A program made the translations under genes and the position numbers. The notes under the pieces are model-generated. The model was not told the origin of the DNA and did not search any database. It worked only from the letters and a program-made list of their open reading frames with translations. 64,000 nt of DNA from Panopea generosa. Taxonomy: Eukaryota > Mollusca > Bivalvia > Adapedonta > Hiatellidae. Location: NCBI GenBank assembly GCA_029582155.1, contig CM055897.1, positions 5,798,661-5,862,660 on the forward strand. The letters are read 5' to 3'. How positions within the stretch are numbered: position 1 is the stretch's first letter; every line of letters begins with the position of its first letter. This document shows positions 24,166 through 37,700 of the stretch, piece by piece.

Positions 24166-26756
24166 GTGTTCCTATTGCAACATCTGAATCGGTATCTAAT
24201 TTTAACGCCATTTTTATTATACAATGTATCAAATATTTCATGATGGATTTGATTTAATTGGTATGTCTGATATATGTATTAAGTCAGTCACTTATGAATT
24301 ATTGTATTTTATTAGTTTGATAATGTTAAAAGTAAACCCAATATAATACTGGTGTGAGATATTTCTATAGGTACATGCATTCAGTAATTAATCTTGGAGG
24401 TCCTAATTAGTTTGAACTTTTGTAAAATTACACTGTTAAAAATAATGTGCAACGGGGCTAAAAATAGAGATAGTGAACATTTTTTATAGGAAATTAGTGG
24501 ACATCTAGCTAGCACATATACGCATCAAAATGGGGGAGATAAATTAGCTGTCACCTTAATTGGAAGAGTGCAAGCTACAAGTTTTTAAAATCAGATTAGT
24601 TTTACTTTGGGAGGCAAGATGTAAAGACGAGTTTAAGTTTGGTTTGGTTTTGAGTAGAGAATACTTTGGGACGCGAATGGGTTAAGATTCAGTTGGATTT
24701 TAAATATGAACTGTTATACTAAAATGGGGAACGTGTTTGAACTATGTTTAGAAGCGTGCATATGTGTTAATAGAATTCATTAAAGATTAAATGACAGTTG
24801 TGATAATGTAAGAAATAAATATATATATATATTAAGTATTGCTTTCTGTGTTAGTTATGTGTGATGTTGAAACATATATTCTTGCATATTAGATAAATAT
24901 TTGCACTTTACTGGGGATAGATATATGTATCTCACCCTAGAACTGGTATTTACTTCTCGCGCTGTTAGTATGGAATCATCGATGAAGTGACGTTTAAACA
25001 TATTGATGTCGTAAATTGTTCTGTTGTTGTAAATATAATAGTGAAATGAATAAAATAATAAACTATGAAATGTTCTCGTATCCAAGAAATCGTGACTTTT
25101 TGCGGTTCGTGCAAAACATTCCGTCATTTGGGATAATTGTTATCCCTTGGGATGGAATTGTCTATCCGAATCTCAAACCCATACGTATGCATACAGGTTG
25201 TATCCTTTTATCCATTAAATGGCAATGTTATCCGTGTGGTTAGTCTCAATTTACAAATGATGATGAGGCTTTTTCATACATATTATACATGTTTCTAAAA
25301 CTGTATTAAAAAGTTTATAGCATCGAAAATAATCGAGTATTTGGTATAGAATTTACGATAAATCTCACGTGAAATCATTCCTTATCAGCATTCAATAAAA
25401 CTTTTGAATATGTTTTTGCCTTAGTTACCTCAGATTCTGCGTTGGGCAACGTGATTATCGCTGGTGATTTTAACCCGCAAATAATTCGAAATCAAACTTA
25501 TGCTTTGAGGATCAATACATTATATCTACGTGTACTACAAAAATAAATATTAATCAATCAACGGTGATAGATTTAGCGTAAATGTAATCACATAAATGTT
25601 CGCTTTAATATCTTATAATAAAATCAAGAAATAAGGAACTGATACTACCTTGTGTTGAATGATTGCACAATGGTAAAACTTCTGCAAAACTAGTTGTCTC
25701 TAAAAACTAATCAATAGTCTATTTATGTGAAACAAAATCATCCTACAAACCCACCATTAATTATAGCTCAGTTTGAGCCACAATTCTGAGTAAGTCTGAG
25801 TTAAGGTAAGTATGGACATATGAATGTGTTGACCATACCCAATATACCGATAAAAAATTTAATATGTGTAGCTTATATAGGTAAAAGTAGTAGTTAAATA
25901 TATAACTAATGGACACAGTCTCCTTGATACAAGGGATAACGGTCAAGCTGTGTATTTCCATACTACTCGTACTTATAAATATAACACTGTTAAACATAGT
26001 TAAAGCAGTAGATTTATATTTGAAACTGAAACAATCATCGAAGTTATTACAGATAAAGCTAAACAATTAGTGCCGGAAATCAAAGGTACGTTCACGCTTA
26101 TAAAACTTATATATATGATTAACTTATTCTCGTTTTTCACATCTGATTTGCTATCATGTCATATTGATATTTAAGATACCAAAATGCCGTTTCTGTTGTG
26201 ACTAAAACTTAAATGTGCTTTTTACAACCATTCATTACAGTTGAGTATATAGCAAAACTATGGCTAATTTGGATATTGTGTTTTAGTCAGTTCAGTCTAA
26301 TAATAGTACATTGTTTAATGTAATGCTCAACTAAATGTTGTTTCATATTTGAGAGTGGCTGACATCTAGTTCAGAATATTGTTTTAAAAACGGTATGTTT
26401 GTATATTGATATACATGTATCATGCGTTTTATTGAGTTCAATTATTATTTTGTTAACAGGAACAAATGCATTCATTTACAGTTACCAATACTAACTGCAC
26501 TAGTAAAATGTTTGAATTGAAATGTAAAAATAAAACAAAGACTTGACTATGATTGGTTTGAATAGTTATTATTATAAGTTATATACTACTTAGTTGAACC
26601 TATTTTACATGATAACAATTCCCCGTAAGACGTAAGACTCCAGTTGGTTTAGAATGAACCCTAATATATCAGTGCAAGACAAATCCAACTCAATATTGTC
26701 TTGTCTTGCACTACAATTATCCATGCACAATAGATCTGGGCCATGGTGAATACTTG
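24166..26756. other. Gene-free AT-rich stretch
   Basis: No gene is recognised. There is a small hairpin at 26,671-26,712 (AGTGCAAGACAA and its inverse). A fragment near 25,160-25,185 is inverted relative to 12,065-12,100. Open frames here are short and show no domain. Confidence 0.5.
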
Positions 26757-27205
26757 TTAAATACGATTGCTATAGTTTTTGTCATATTTGTCCTATGAAT
26801 AGAATTTTATGAAAGTATTTAAGTGTAATGTAGGTTCATGCAATGTCAGAAATAAAAAAAAACATGTTACCGTACAGATTTTTTGGTATTACATCTTCAT
26901 AAACATACCCATCCTTGAAATTGGGCTAAATAATGTAGATTTTACAAGCAATGCGAAAAAAAATATTTAAAATTGTTTATATCTAGTATTTAATTAAAAC
27001 TTTTCATATATGCATGCATATAATATTAATGTTTATGGAAATGGTAATTATAAGCTTGAATTAAACTGTTTAGGGATTTTAAAATCAAAGTCATTTCGGC
27101 AGAGTGTCAATTGTTTTTCAATTTGTAATAAAAATATATCGTTTTTTTTAATAGTTTGCTGTAGTGTATGGATAAATTTTTCTTTGTGTTCTAAAACTCT
27201 CAATT
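26757..27205 (+). repeat. Dispersed 450 bp repeat family, copy b
   Basis: Second copy of the family at 10,650 and 40,257, with the landmarks GATTGCTATAG, TTACCGTACAGATTTTTT, ACAAGCAATGCGAAAAAA, TATGCATGCATATAATATTA and CGGCAGAGTGTCAATTG in the same order. Confidence 0.8.
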
Positions 27206-27239
27206 CAAATTTCTAAGTAGTATAGGGGCAAAACTATAC

Positions 27240-28160
27240 CCTACATTATACCTTACTCCATTTGTGTCCCTGGTAGTAGTGATGACAGTTGTGATGTTCT
27301 ACTGATGTGTGACTAGTGATACTAAGATGTAATTTTGCTAAACTTTAACGGAAGTATCAAAGGGCTACACTGTTATCTAAAGTTAAAACTAAGTTAACCA
27401 ACTTTTTGTTTTGTCCTCTTGAGTCTTCTTAATGGTAATGAAGACATATGTTAACTTCCATTGATGTATGATTTTGTTAATGAGATATGAACCTGCTGCC
27501 TGTATGAAACATAACAAAATTGTATTAAACGGAACATAAGTGTAGTTTAATAACATGTAAAGTCATATTGGTGTGTGACTAATAGTTATCAAGCTTTGGG
27601 CGTTTACCATATTTTTTAATAAGTATAATAGGGGCCATACTATCTATATTGAAATCGATTTGTCAAATGCTGCCATTAAATGGTGATCACCATATATGTA
27701 GGTCTAGAAGAAATTAGCTTGCTGAAAAATTTAACTGAATTTTTTAAGTAAAAATTGAGTCATATTTCTGCCTAAAATACAAATGGAGCTATCACGCTTA
27801 TCCCTTCGAGTCCTATAAACGGTGACTATATATGAACATATGAGACGTTTCATTGATGTATGGCTAGTATTTACTGAGATGTGAGCTTGCAAAAAACAAC
27901 ACTTCAAATACATATTTTAAGCTAAAAGAGGGCATAATTGTGCCTTTATTAAAACGGAGTTGTACCACTTGTACAATTGAGTCTCTTTGATGGTAATGAA
28001 GAAACATATGAATGCTCCTTAGTGTAAAGCAGTACTGAAATATGATGTTGATGAAAACCTACTAGAATGTTTTTAGTAAAATATGTGAGCTAGCAAAATC
28101 CCCATTTTAAACACATTAATATAAAAGTGGCCATAACTTTTATTTAAATCCGATACCGTA
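27240..28160. repeat. Degenerate tandem repeat, unit about 180-200 bp
   Basis: Loose repetition of TTGATGGTAATGAAGA...CATATG..., TTGATGTATG(A/G), TGAGATATGA(A/G)C and GGCCATA(A/C)CT. Too diverged to define units exactly. No gene is seen. Confidence 0.45.
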
Positions 28161-28419
28161 TTTCATTTGGTACATGTGAAATTTCGGCATTTGACCTGTA
28201 AATTACAGAGATATGGGCTTGGTAAATCACTTAAACCGTATTCCATAAGCATAAAAGGTGCTTTAAGACTTCGCATGGAGTCCCAATGGTGATGGTAAAC
28301 AAGTACATAAGTATCATTGTTGTATCTGTTAGAGTTTGGCTGCTGAAATATAAACATTCCAATAAGCTTTAACCAACATAAAAACCTCAACACTGTCGAC
28401 GATGAGGCCAATGACGGTG

Positions 28420-28620
28420 CGTTTACATTAGCTACGTTTTTCTTTGGAAGACGAGCTGCTATGGTCGTAGGTTCAAGTTCCACTCGCTCCATAAACAATA
28501 TGTGAGTTTGCCATTTACTTGCCGGGGGTGGAGACGGTAGTTTTACTCAGTTTCATTGAGAGATTTTCCTCCACCAATCAATCTGGATATATAACCTGAA
28601 ATGTGTAAAAAAAAAATGGC
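28420..28620 (+). mobile_element. SINE family B, nearly full length
   Basis: B box GTAGGTTCAAGTTCCACTC, then CCATAAACAATATGTGA, a central GGGTGGAGACGGTAG block, and a poly-A tail ending TGGCGTTAGCCCCA. The same order of blocks occurs in the fragment at 11,560. Confidence 0.6.
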
Positions 28621-29347
28621 GTTAGCCCCAATTAGAAAAAAAATGACAACTGATATGTGAAGCTATGCAGTTACTGATACTCCATCAATTCCTGTATTTA
28701 GTACCATTAGCTGATACGGAATTTAACGAAAGCATTAAGAATATACCTAATACCGTCTTTTCTGAATGTCCATGTTTAAATCTTTTCAAATTTAGACAAT
28801 GTATCTGATTGACAACAGAGCGACAGTTTGTATCTTGATATTTAACACTGCTTATTATTAAATCGGTAGACATTGGTAGTGGAATTACCTACTGATGAGG
28901 AACTGGTTTTGATTGTTTTAATATCAACTAGTTTCGACCCTTTCTTGGTCTTCTTTAGGATGCTTTTTATTGTGTAATGCGATTTATAATTTGTAACTGA
29001 TCGGATTATTAGTCCATTTCATCTTGGCCATGAGACTTCTTGATAAGTAGAATATGGATTTCTCTAAAGTGTTATGAAATATAGTCGTGTATAATCTCAT
29101 TAGGCTTGAAGGTCAAATCGTGTAAAGCACATACACAGTTAAGGCTGACGTATGAGTTTTATAATAAGCTCATAATGCCTTAACATTGAACATAGTGTTT
29201 ATCGCACAATACAGAATATAAATTAATAAATAACAATACATTTACCAATATGAGACATGGCATTCAAAGATATATTCACCAAAGCAACATGAGCATAATT
29301 GATATAAGGAATAATTATGATAAACTCAATATGAGTATAGATGATAC
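28621..29347. other. No recognised feature
   Basis: AT-rich sequence with only short open frames. Nothing with domain or repeat structure was seen. Confidence 0.4.
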
Positions 29348-29540
29348 GGGGGGGGGGGGGGGGGCGCTATACGGGGGGGGGGGATAACACTGGGTTAACT
29401 GGTACCCCAACATAGCTCTCTCTCCCGTTGTCATAAGTGTAGATATAGAGAATATCATGGGGATAACACTGGGTTAACTGGTACCCCAACATCGAACTCC
29501 CTCCGCTGTCATTAATGTAGATATAGAGAATATCATGTTA
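29348..29540. repeat. Poly-G tracts and a 79 bp tandem duplication
   Basis: Uninterrupted runs of 17 G (29,348-29,364) and 11 G (29,373-29,383) are separated by CGCTATAC. They are followed by two copies of a unit of about 79 bp that begins GGATAACACTGGGTTAACTG and ends GATATAGAGAATATCATG. Confidence 0.9.
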
Positions 29541-30534
29541 GTGCTGTTTAATAGTGATCAGGTGAGGAAGAAAAAAGTAAGCTTAAGCCTTGAAAAATAT
29601 TTAGGTATTTGTCAGAGCCGAACATAATAGATTTTAAACTATTATGCACTTATATGGTATATTCTACTTATCATTTCATGATAATTTTTATTTAAAAATC
29701 TGCTTTGAGTTATGCAAACAAACGCCTTGGCACACACTTGCAGTAAATGCGTCTGAAAATAGTTCCAAATAATGTGTAATGGATGCAATTAAAATAAAAC
29801 AAATGTAATTTTTATGGAAACTGTTTGGCTCAGGTATAATTATTTATATAAGTTAATATTTATTAACATAATCAACAGCTTATCAACGGTCAAAAATGTG
29901 TCTAACTTGGCTTCATCACAACACAAAAACAAAGACGTTACCAATGTGTGTGTTGCTGTAAAATAACCTTCAGATAGAGGGAAAGTATCTCATCCCCGCT
30001 TTATAATGTAGTATAAAACAAACGTAATATGAACTAAGGCATTGCCTCTCTTGGGGACGAACTTCAATTTTATAAGTATAGTAAACAAACAAATACTAAA
30101 TAAACTTTATAATACATGTATTATATGTTTAGGATAACGTTGCAGTTGTTTCCATAATATTTAATATGTATTATTTTTATCATAAATAAATCGCTTATTA
30201 CATGATTGCAACTTTATTCAAGGAACAATATCTCCTGGTTTGAAAAACAAAAGCAAACGTTATTATTATCATAAATGGTAGTGCGACATATTGCACATCT
30301 CTAGGAGCCCTTTAACGTTTTTTTTATTTTGCGTCTCCCGAGTTATGGACAACAGAAAGGATATCCAAATAATAAAGAAGCTGTCCATTCACGCCTTATT
30401 TAATCAAGCTACATAAGTGGATGCTGGTCACAAAATTTTTCAGAACCTTTTGACGTGGATTATTGTTGTTATTAATGTTTCTTGCATAATATAAATGTCA
30501 CAGTGTGTACCTAAACTGTTAGGAGAGAAACATA
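29541..30534. other. No recognised feature
   Basis: AT-rich, apparently single-copy sequence. No exon, repeat or RNA gene could be supported. Confidence 0.4.
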
Positions 30535-30625
30535 TGTCAACAGTCTGGTTAGCTCTGTCGGTAGAGCACTTGTCCTGTAAGTGAAAGGTCCCGACTTCGA
30601 GTCTTCAATGGCTGCATATTTTTCT
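30535..30625 (+). mobile_element. tRNA-like SINE head (family E)
   Basis: GGTTAGCTCTGTCGGTAGAG forms a good A box and TCCCGACTTCGAGTCTTCAA a B-box region. The acceptor arms do not pair, so a functional tRNA is unlikely; a SINE head or tRNA pseudogene is preferred. Confidence 0.5.
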
Positions 30626-30739
30626 TGTCTTATAACATAAACATAATACATGTCTATACTATAGTTTACATTGTGCAGATAGCAAGTATGTATTTTTACT
30701 GGGGTTTCAAAACAATTTCAAAACAGATCTAGAATACAT

Positions 30740-30890
30740 AGGAACCAATCTCAGTCAGCCACCGTCCTTCTATAAGTAACCTTAAATTTCTCACAAAATA
30801 TTTTTAGACTACCGGAGCGAGGATTGATCCGACAACTTCGGCAGTGAGAAGTAAGTGGTTAGTTGACAACAACACTATGGACAACTCTGC
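30740..30890 (-). mobile_element. SINE-like fragment
   Basis: On the minus strand, GTCGGATCAATCCTCGCTCC resembles a B box. The part at 30,765-30,810 (CCGTCCTTCTATAAGTAAC) also occurs near 20,050 (CGTCCTTCTGCAAGTAAC), so this piece is repeated. Confidence 0.4.
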
Positions 30891-31384
30891 CACAGAAGGA
30901 ACCATTTGTATAGTTCTAAACACCAGACATTCATACTGTATCCAAGCATAAATAGAGTTCTTGCAGTTTAAATGTTAAAATATGACTTAACCAAATGTAT
31001 ATTTCTGGACAAGTGTTGGAAATGTCAAGGACACAGGACTAAACTAACAATTTAAGAGAAGTCTCTTGACATGGCAGTAATCTGAACCTCCATCGCCTAT
31101 GTACCAAGAAAAAACAATAGCATTATGCATGACTGCATACATAAACCAATACATTTACTTAAGTTCCCAAATTAGCAGGTGAGGCATCCAAATATGTGTT
31201 CCCTTTAGTTCTTGTCCAGACACTTCTACAATCTGGTTGTAATACTAAACAAGACAAACAAAATAGACAAAAAATATAGACCATGTATGATTATAAACTG
31301 CAGTTCATGGAAAATATACCACGAATGTAAGGCATTTAAAGGCAGTCAGAAAGAGTAAGCATAAGTTAGTTTAAATTTATTTAT

Positions 31385-31505
31385 TTTACTTCGATTGTGA
31401 ACTTAGACAAATCAAGCTTGAACTCTTCCTAGGTAGAACCAGTACAAAGGATATGCGAAAAAGGTGTCTTGCTCAAGGAAACCACACATACCCGCAAAAA
31501 CTATG
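31385..31505 (-). mobile_element. SINE family D, 3' fragment
   Basis: Reverse orientation of the body at 23,215-23,330: AAAGGTGTCTTGCTCAAGGA and CTAGGTAGAACCAGTA are the inverse of the corresponding blocks of the full-length copy. Confidence 0.65.
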
Positions 31506-31689
31506 ATGCCCCATAAAATTTAAAATATAAAAGTTGAATTGAAAATGTGAGCAGCCGAAATAAAATGTCTGTAATACTGGTAAAAACATGCAATAAAAAC
31601 CATGCACTAGCATTTTGTCCATGCAGCAGCAAACACTATAAAAAATATACATTTTTAAAAGAGAATAATTTCATTAAAAATAAAACAGA

Positions 31690-31895
31690 CATTTCTTTTT
31701 TCACCATTGTTTCTCATTGTCATTCGTATCTCACCGCTGATGTTAGTGGGAAAGTTATCAGTTACTTGCGGATATGGGGTGTGCTCGAGTACTGGTTAAC
31801 CTTTCAGGATCCCAGGAAACAGTGGTATGTTAGGTTTACTGATCGTCTGTTAGCCCTCGATGGCATAAAAATGACGATAAATATTGAATCAATAA
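31690..31895 (+). mobile_element. SINE family A, body without head
   Basis: Body from TCATTGTCATTCGTATCTCA to the tail ATTGAATCAATAAATTC, collinear with the full-length copy at 44,690-45,016. It explains the otherwise long open frame at 31,547-32,026. Confidence 0.75.
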
Positions 31896-32489
31896 ATTCA
31901 CCATATCTTAGCCATCTTTTCTTCATGTTGTTCGCAACTGCTGGGATTCCAACCCAGAATTTCTACAAAAGTGTAGATGTGTTTGCTAGTTACACCACAG
32001 AAGCATATTATGTTGTACTAGGATAATTGACTTAAATATTTACCAAATCAAATTTTGTAAATTATTAGAAATTAATATTTAAAATAGCCCAAATTTCTAT
32101 TAATAAAGTGCACTCTTGTAACACAGCACTACATGTTTGTTTTCTAATACTATATACATGTAGTATAATATAAAATTTTGTGAAATTAAAAATCAGGTCG
32201 ACTCCTCCTTTTTTATGGGGGAAAATGCTTCAACAATCTGGAAGCTATGCTTTAATCCAAATATACATTTATTGATTTCAAGTCTGGTTGAAATATCTAA
32301 AGCATCAGCTGTAAATAGTTTTATACATGTTGTAGTTGCTGAGTTGAATCTTATATTAATACTATTGATTCAAATATAAACTATGACGGTTTGTTAATTA
32401 TAATATACAAGCACCCAAAGGTACCGTTTGTATGACGAGTTCAGTGGATACAGTGTATTTGTATGTATTTAGGTACTAATTGTTTTAGC

Positions 32490-32705
32490 CGGACTTGGTT
32501 AGCTTAGTCGGTAGCACAATCGCCGTTATAATTGGTGTACGACATTGATTCTTATTGTCATTCGTCTCTCACCACTGATTTAAGTGGGAAAGATAGATGT
32601 GCTGGAGAACTGATTAACCTTTCAGGATCACTGAGAAGAGTAATAAATTATGTTAGTCCACGCTGGCGTAAAGCGGTGCTAAATATTCAAACAAACAAAC
32701 AATGA
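32490..32705 (+). mobile_element. SINE family A, internally shortened
   Basis: Head GGTTAGCTTAGTCGGTAGC, then TTATTGTCATTCGTCTCTCA and AACCTTTCAGGATCACTGAG. It ends in CTAAATATTCAAACAAACAA, showing the (CAAA)n type of tail. Confidence 0.7.
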
Positions 32706-33004
32706 CGAGTGTACGTATGCAAGCTAAACTTTAAAAATGTTGAAATATATTAAGCTGCGTTTGAAATTGAAATCCGTCCCTAGTCATTTTGCAGTCATAA
32801 ATGCATTGTGAAGACGTAAAAAGATTTATCAACAATTATTTTATGTCGACTCTTGTTTAATACTTTTTAATAGGCTTAATCATATCTTACCAAAACGAAA
32901 TTATAGTTTGTCGACTCGATTTTAATACTGTTCTGTTAAAGTGAAGATTTATCTTCTGATCAAAGCGTTATACAATGTTGAAGTATAATTATATTTTGTC
33001 ACCA

Positions 33005-33590
33005 CGACGTCATATCACGTTGAACACTACTCCTGCCATCACTGCCATACTCAAACGGTCGGCAATGGAGAACTACCGAAAATACTTGAGAGTTGCCAAT
33101 ATTAAGCCTGTGTTAAAGAAAGATGCCCGCCACAGAGAACTATAGACCGTTTTCACTCGCCTCATGCATATCACCTGTCATGACATCCTCAACCATTTTG
33201 ACAACCATCATGTGATCACCCACGACTTCCGCTTCAGTTACTCTTGTGATACTCAGTTAGTAGTAATTAACGGCTCTCGATCTGTTTAGCTACTACGACA
33301 AGTACAAAAAGGCCGACATGGTCATTCCTAACTTCAAGAAGGCATTTAACACTTTACGTCATAACCATCTATTAAAGAAGCTGGATATGTACGTGGTCAG
33401 AAAAAACATACTTTCCTGGATAACTAATTATCTGATACAACGATAGATGTACGTTGTTGTATAGGATGAAAAGTCTCGACATGCTTAAGTTGTTCGGGGG
33501 TATTCCCGGGCAGTGTGCTCGGGCCATTGTTGTTTGTGTCATATCAATAACCTTCCAGAATCTCAGGCAATCTTATCAAAAATAAATAGT
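33005..33590 (+). mobile_element. LINE reverse-transcriptase fragment (CR1/Jockey-type)
   Basis: Translation in changing frames shows ANIKPVLKKDARH, the block KADMVIPNFKKAFNTLRH and ILSWITNYLIQR. These correspond to the RT fingers and palm of APE-type LINEs. Stops and frame changes are frequent, and both element ends are missing. The same fragment, further shortened, is in the 20.8 kb block, so the insertion predates that duplication. Confidence 0.75.
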
Positions 33591-34505
33591 TTGCCTTTAA
33601 TACAATCTTAAAGTCATATCAATGCTGTAAAAGGTTTCTTTAAGGCAAACTGAATAAATAATTGGAGAAGGAATCACAATAAATCAAACACACGTTCAGT
33701 AAGACAGGGATGTGGTGCGGATAGTGTTCCAATATATCATTGCATGTATTTCATGTTTAGCGGACGCATTGAAATCCAAACTGTGTAAATAAACGCAGTT
33801 ATATTGGCATAAGTTATGAACCTAATATTTTACAGCCTGAATCTAAAGAAACGACAAAGACAAATGCGTTTAATTATTCAATAATGCTTTTAATAACCTG
33901 AATGAAAAAAGATAATCTATTTGTTGTTCACCATTCAATGAATGCGGATTTATAACGTAAACTGTACATTCGTCAAGATGTTGCAATATTGAACTTGTGG
34001 TTTGTAATAAAAAATAGTTCGAAAAGGAAATTGTAACGGATGGGCAAACGGACAAATGTACGATAACCATTACTGTGAGAGAAAAGAGAAAACAACTATT
34101 ATTATATGAAACACAATTTTTATGATCTCCTTCCTTCCTGATCTGAACGTTTTATAGCTTCTGTACATGTAAATGAAGATGTTTTATGACGGATAAGGAA
34201 ATTTCACACGTAGGTAAAATACGTGTTGAAACTACAAGGCTTCTATACACGACTGGAGGTTTGTCTAGATTTATTATTCATCTACAAAATTATATAATAA
34301 ATTTGGTGCGTTAATCACGAGTATCGTAGAAAACAGTTACATTACGCTAAAAACTACGTAGCAGTAATAATGCAGATTGTTCACCTGTCATTACATGTAC
34401 CAACGCAGGTATAATCTTTTCAACCTAATGACCTGACGAGAAAACGACTATCGCTCCACCTTCTGGACACGTGGCAGTGTGTGTCCATGTAATTACAATG
34501 TAGTG

Positions 34506-34511
34506 TTTATT
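34506..34511 (-). terminator. Candidate polyadenylation signal of SLC49A4
   Basis: AATAAA on the minus strand, about 280 bp past the stop codon. The surrounding 20 bp is conserved in the collapsed copy near 22,465-22,485. Its use is inferred. Confidence 0.35.
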
Positions 34512-34791
34512 TAGACATCGTATTGTTTGTCTAAGGAAAGTTGCGCCACAGCAACCAATATCGATCGCTGATTGGATTATCGACTTGTCTGACTGACAGC
34601 CCATGTCATGTCAATTGTTCTTCTTCTATTTCTACACTTTAAATTTTCTTTGTTTTCGGCAATGTTGAAATCGAATTTTACTTATGTGCAGGCATTGAAT
34701 CCATCTTTACACTTGTGAATATATTATTACCGTATTGTTATTATAAAAACTTCGTATTTAAGAAAATGTTAAGATATTTGAACTTTCCATT

Positions 34792-37700
34792 TCAACTTAA
34801 AAAAATGGTATTATCATTCTCACTTGGATTAAGATGCTGTTGTGTGTCAATGTCCATTCGCTTATAGTCAACTTTGAACACAGCCATAAGTGTTACTGTT
34901 GTAATAAACACGCAGCACACTGTCCAGTTCATCCACGCCGTTCCTGTAATACAAGAATTGTTATTAGTCTTTGATATGTTGCAACTGTTCAACAATTGTA
35001 GGTGTTTAATAGGCTATTTTGGCCTGGTGCTAGTTATTTGTCTTGTTTGAATTATACTTTGTTGTTATGTATATCATGCACAAGTCACTAAATAAAAACA
35101 TTATTTCTAAAATATTACCAAAATATCGTTTGTCGTTATTAAGTGTAACTTGTCATTGTCAAAAGGGTTTTGTGTTATTCAAATATTGCATATTTCAAAT
35201 GTTAACATTAATTAATGCCACCACTTATAAAGATACCCTAATCATCTTACATGTGGAAACCTGATATGATTACATTTCAATAATGTCAAGCTTTGAGAAC
35301 ACACACTGTATAATTCATACGTACCTATATTGGGTATCAGATTGATTAAAAGAAACACCGTGGCAGATAAGTTGATAATCATTCCTTGGAACCCAGTTGT
35401 CACGCCTTCCGCTATGGGGTGCGATGTTTCACACATTATTTCTAAGAACAAGGGCATGCAACTACTAACGAAAGTCTGAGAAATTATCACAGCTGTGTAC
35501 AACAGTGCTGAAATAAACGCATTTCATTTAATACACACATATGCTTATAATTTACTTTTAAATTAAATAATCTTTCCTACATTATTGTCAGAAAATATTC
35601 CCTTTAATGGATATAAATTCTTCCACTAGTAATGTGCTGATAAATTAACATGTTTATTCATAAACACAATGGCGTTAATGAATGCTTTCCTGACTCAGTC
35701 GAAACCCATTAAAGTGTATTGATACTGTAGAATGACTATTTTACTCTGTTTCTTGACGATACAGACATTTTATAATGTTATACAATTATATATTATTGAC
35801 ACTTATAAAGAAAACACATAAGATAGTATTTAACTTCTACTCATTTAACCGTATATGAAAAATGTTTAAACATCGTAAAATGTGCATACTCTGAAATCGC
35901 ATTAATGGATTAGGCCACGCCCACATAGAAAATAACCGCTGATCTATAGGCCGGTCAACTTTCGTTTTAATATAGGATTATATTCATTTTTTGCTGGAGT
36001 TGTGTAAAGCATTGTAAATTACTCACCTTCGGACTTTATTTGAATTGTGCGTAATTCGACATTATTTACACGTGCATATAAAACAGAAAAGAATTTAATC
36101 TTTAAATCTCTAATCATGACATGAAACATTTTTTTAGTGTTAGACTCACTCAAGGAAAACAAAAGAATAAAAAGGACGAGGTTCACGAACTCCATAAGAA
36201 TGCCCTTTTAATGCAGTAAAATTTATTTATTTTTGGTAAGTTTTTTTTTCAAAATTTTATGTTTTTTATTTAATTATATTATCTAATTAAATTTTGTTTT
36301 TCATTTTACATTTTACGATTTATACAATACCATTACAGTGTGCATGTACAGCTAAAATATGCTATTACATGTAGCACACGTTTTAAACCATGTTTGTGAA
36401 TATATCATGGCTGTAACAGCGAAGGCACTCTTATCACAAGAAAACATTTACACACATCTTATTTGAAATGTACTGGACAATGCTTACAATAAATATCTTT
36501 TTCTGACAGGAATGGCTACATAGTAAACAATATATATTTTAATGCAAAAAATAGGATAAAATTCGGAAGAATGGGCATTTGCCTTAATTCTAACCGTCTA
36601 TGAATAGAAAAACATAGAGTAAGAAAATAAAACTTACATATTTTGAACGAATAAACTATATTTAATACAAATACATCAAAACTTTCTGAAAAATAAATAT
36701 TGAAAAAAGCGCATTTTACAGAGCCGATACTTGGTCTTCTTGAACGCCCTAGAAGTTATCCACCGGGTTGTAAAAGTACATACTAAAATTTCAATAATAA
36801 CCGATAAAAAGCTATTGCTTTCATTAGCATATGTTAACGAAATGACGAATTATATTGACGCGATAGAAAATAGACAGCAGCCTTTTTCCTACCAATTCTA
36901 ATAAACCAAAAAAGACAATACACGCAAACTATCTACACAATGTAATCTGCTTTATACATACGGTCAGTGTACTTGACGTCGTTGTTAAGGTATTGTCTAC
37001 ACGATTGTTTAAATGTTGTGAAATAGAATTCAACATTGCGGAATAGAAATCAACCTTGACGAAGGCAAGATAAACCTTCACCTATAATGGAGAAGGCTAT
37101 ATAAACCTTCACCTTTAATGGAGAAATTCTGTTTCGCCATCTTCTGGTTCTAAACTGTTGCATTGTATTGTAAGAATATGTATGAAACAAACCATTCAAT
37201 CCGTGTATATAACAACCACGCTAAATAATAACATATTGACAGTTAGTATCCAAACATATCATACTCATTTCTAACCATACAGATGCAGACGACTGTTAAC
37301 GTTTCTCTTTCCTCATGTTCTTTTGTCATCCATAAATGAGACCAATTAACACAGCCCTTATAAAGTGTTCTTTAGAACAGCACGTGATAAGTCATCAATA
37401 ACAACGGTGATGAGTGTTTTTTCTCCAATTGTATCTTATTGAATATTTGATAAATAAAATCCATTGAACGTGTGTATCGCGAACAAGAGACACAGTCACA
37501 TTTGCTATCTCCATCTAACTATTTCTTTTAAAGTGTTTTTCTTGTGAATCTTAGGGGCTTAGGCTATTCTTTTTACAGATACTTCTTTTTGTCGATACAG
37601 GGGATAATAATGACGTTATGCTGATAAATAGATTAACATAAATAAAATAAATCAATGTATTATTGATGTGTAACTTTACATCATGGCAATTAAAATAAGT

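Larger units (their letters stand above)
32840..35095. repeat. Duplicated block shared with 20.8-22.9 kb
   Basis: Contains the LINE fragment, the 3' flank and the last exon of SLC49A4. It is the better-preserved of the two copies. The homology breaks at about 34,825-35,005, where the other copy has lost most of exon 12. Confidence 0.85.

Noticed and set aside
31547-32026. 159 aa open frame on the plus strand
   Set aside because: Its central part is a family A SINE body; no domain and no splice partners.
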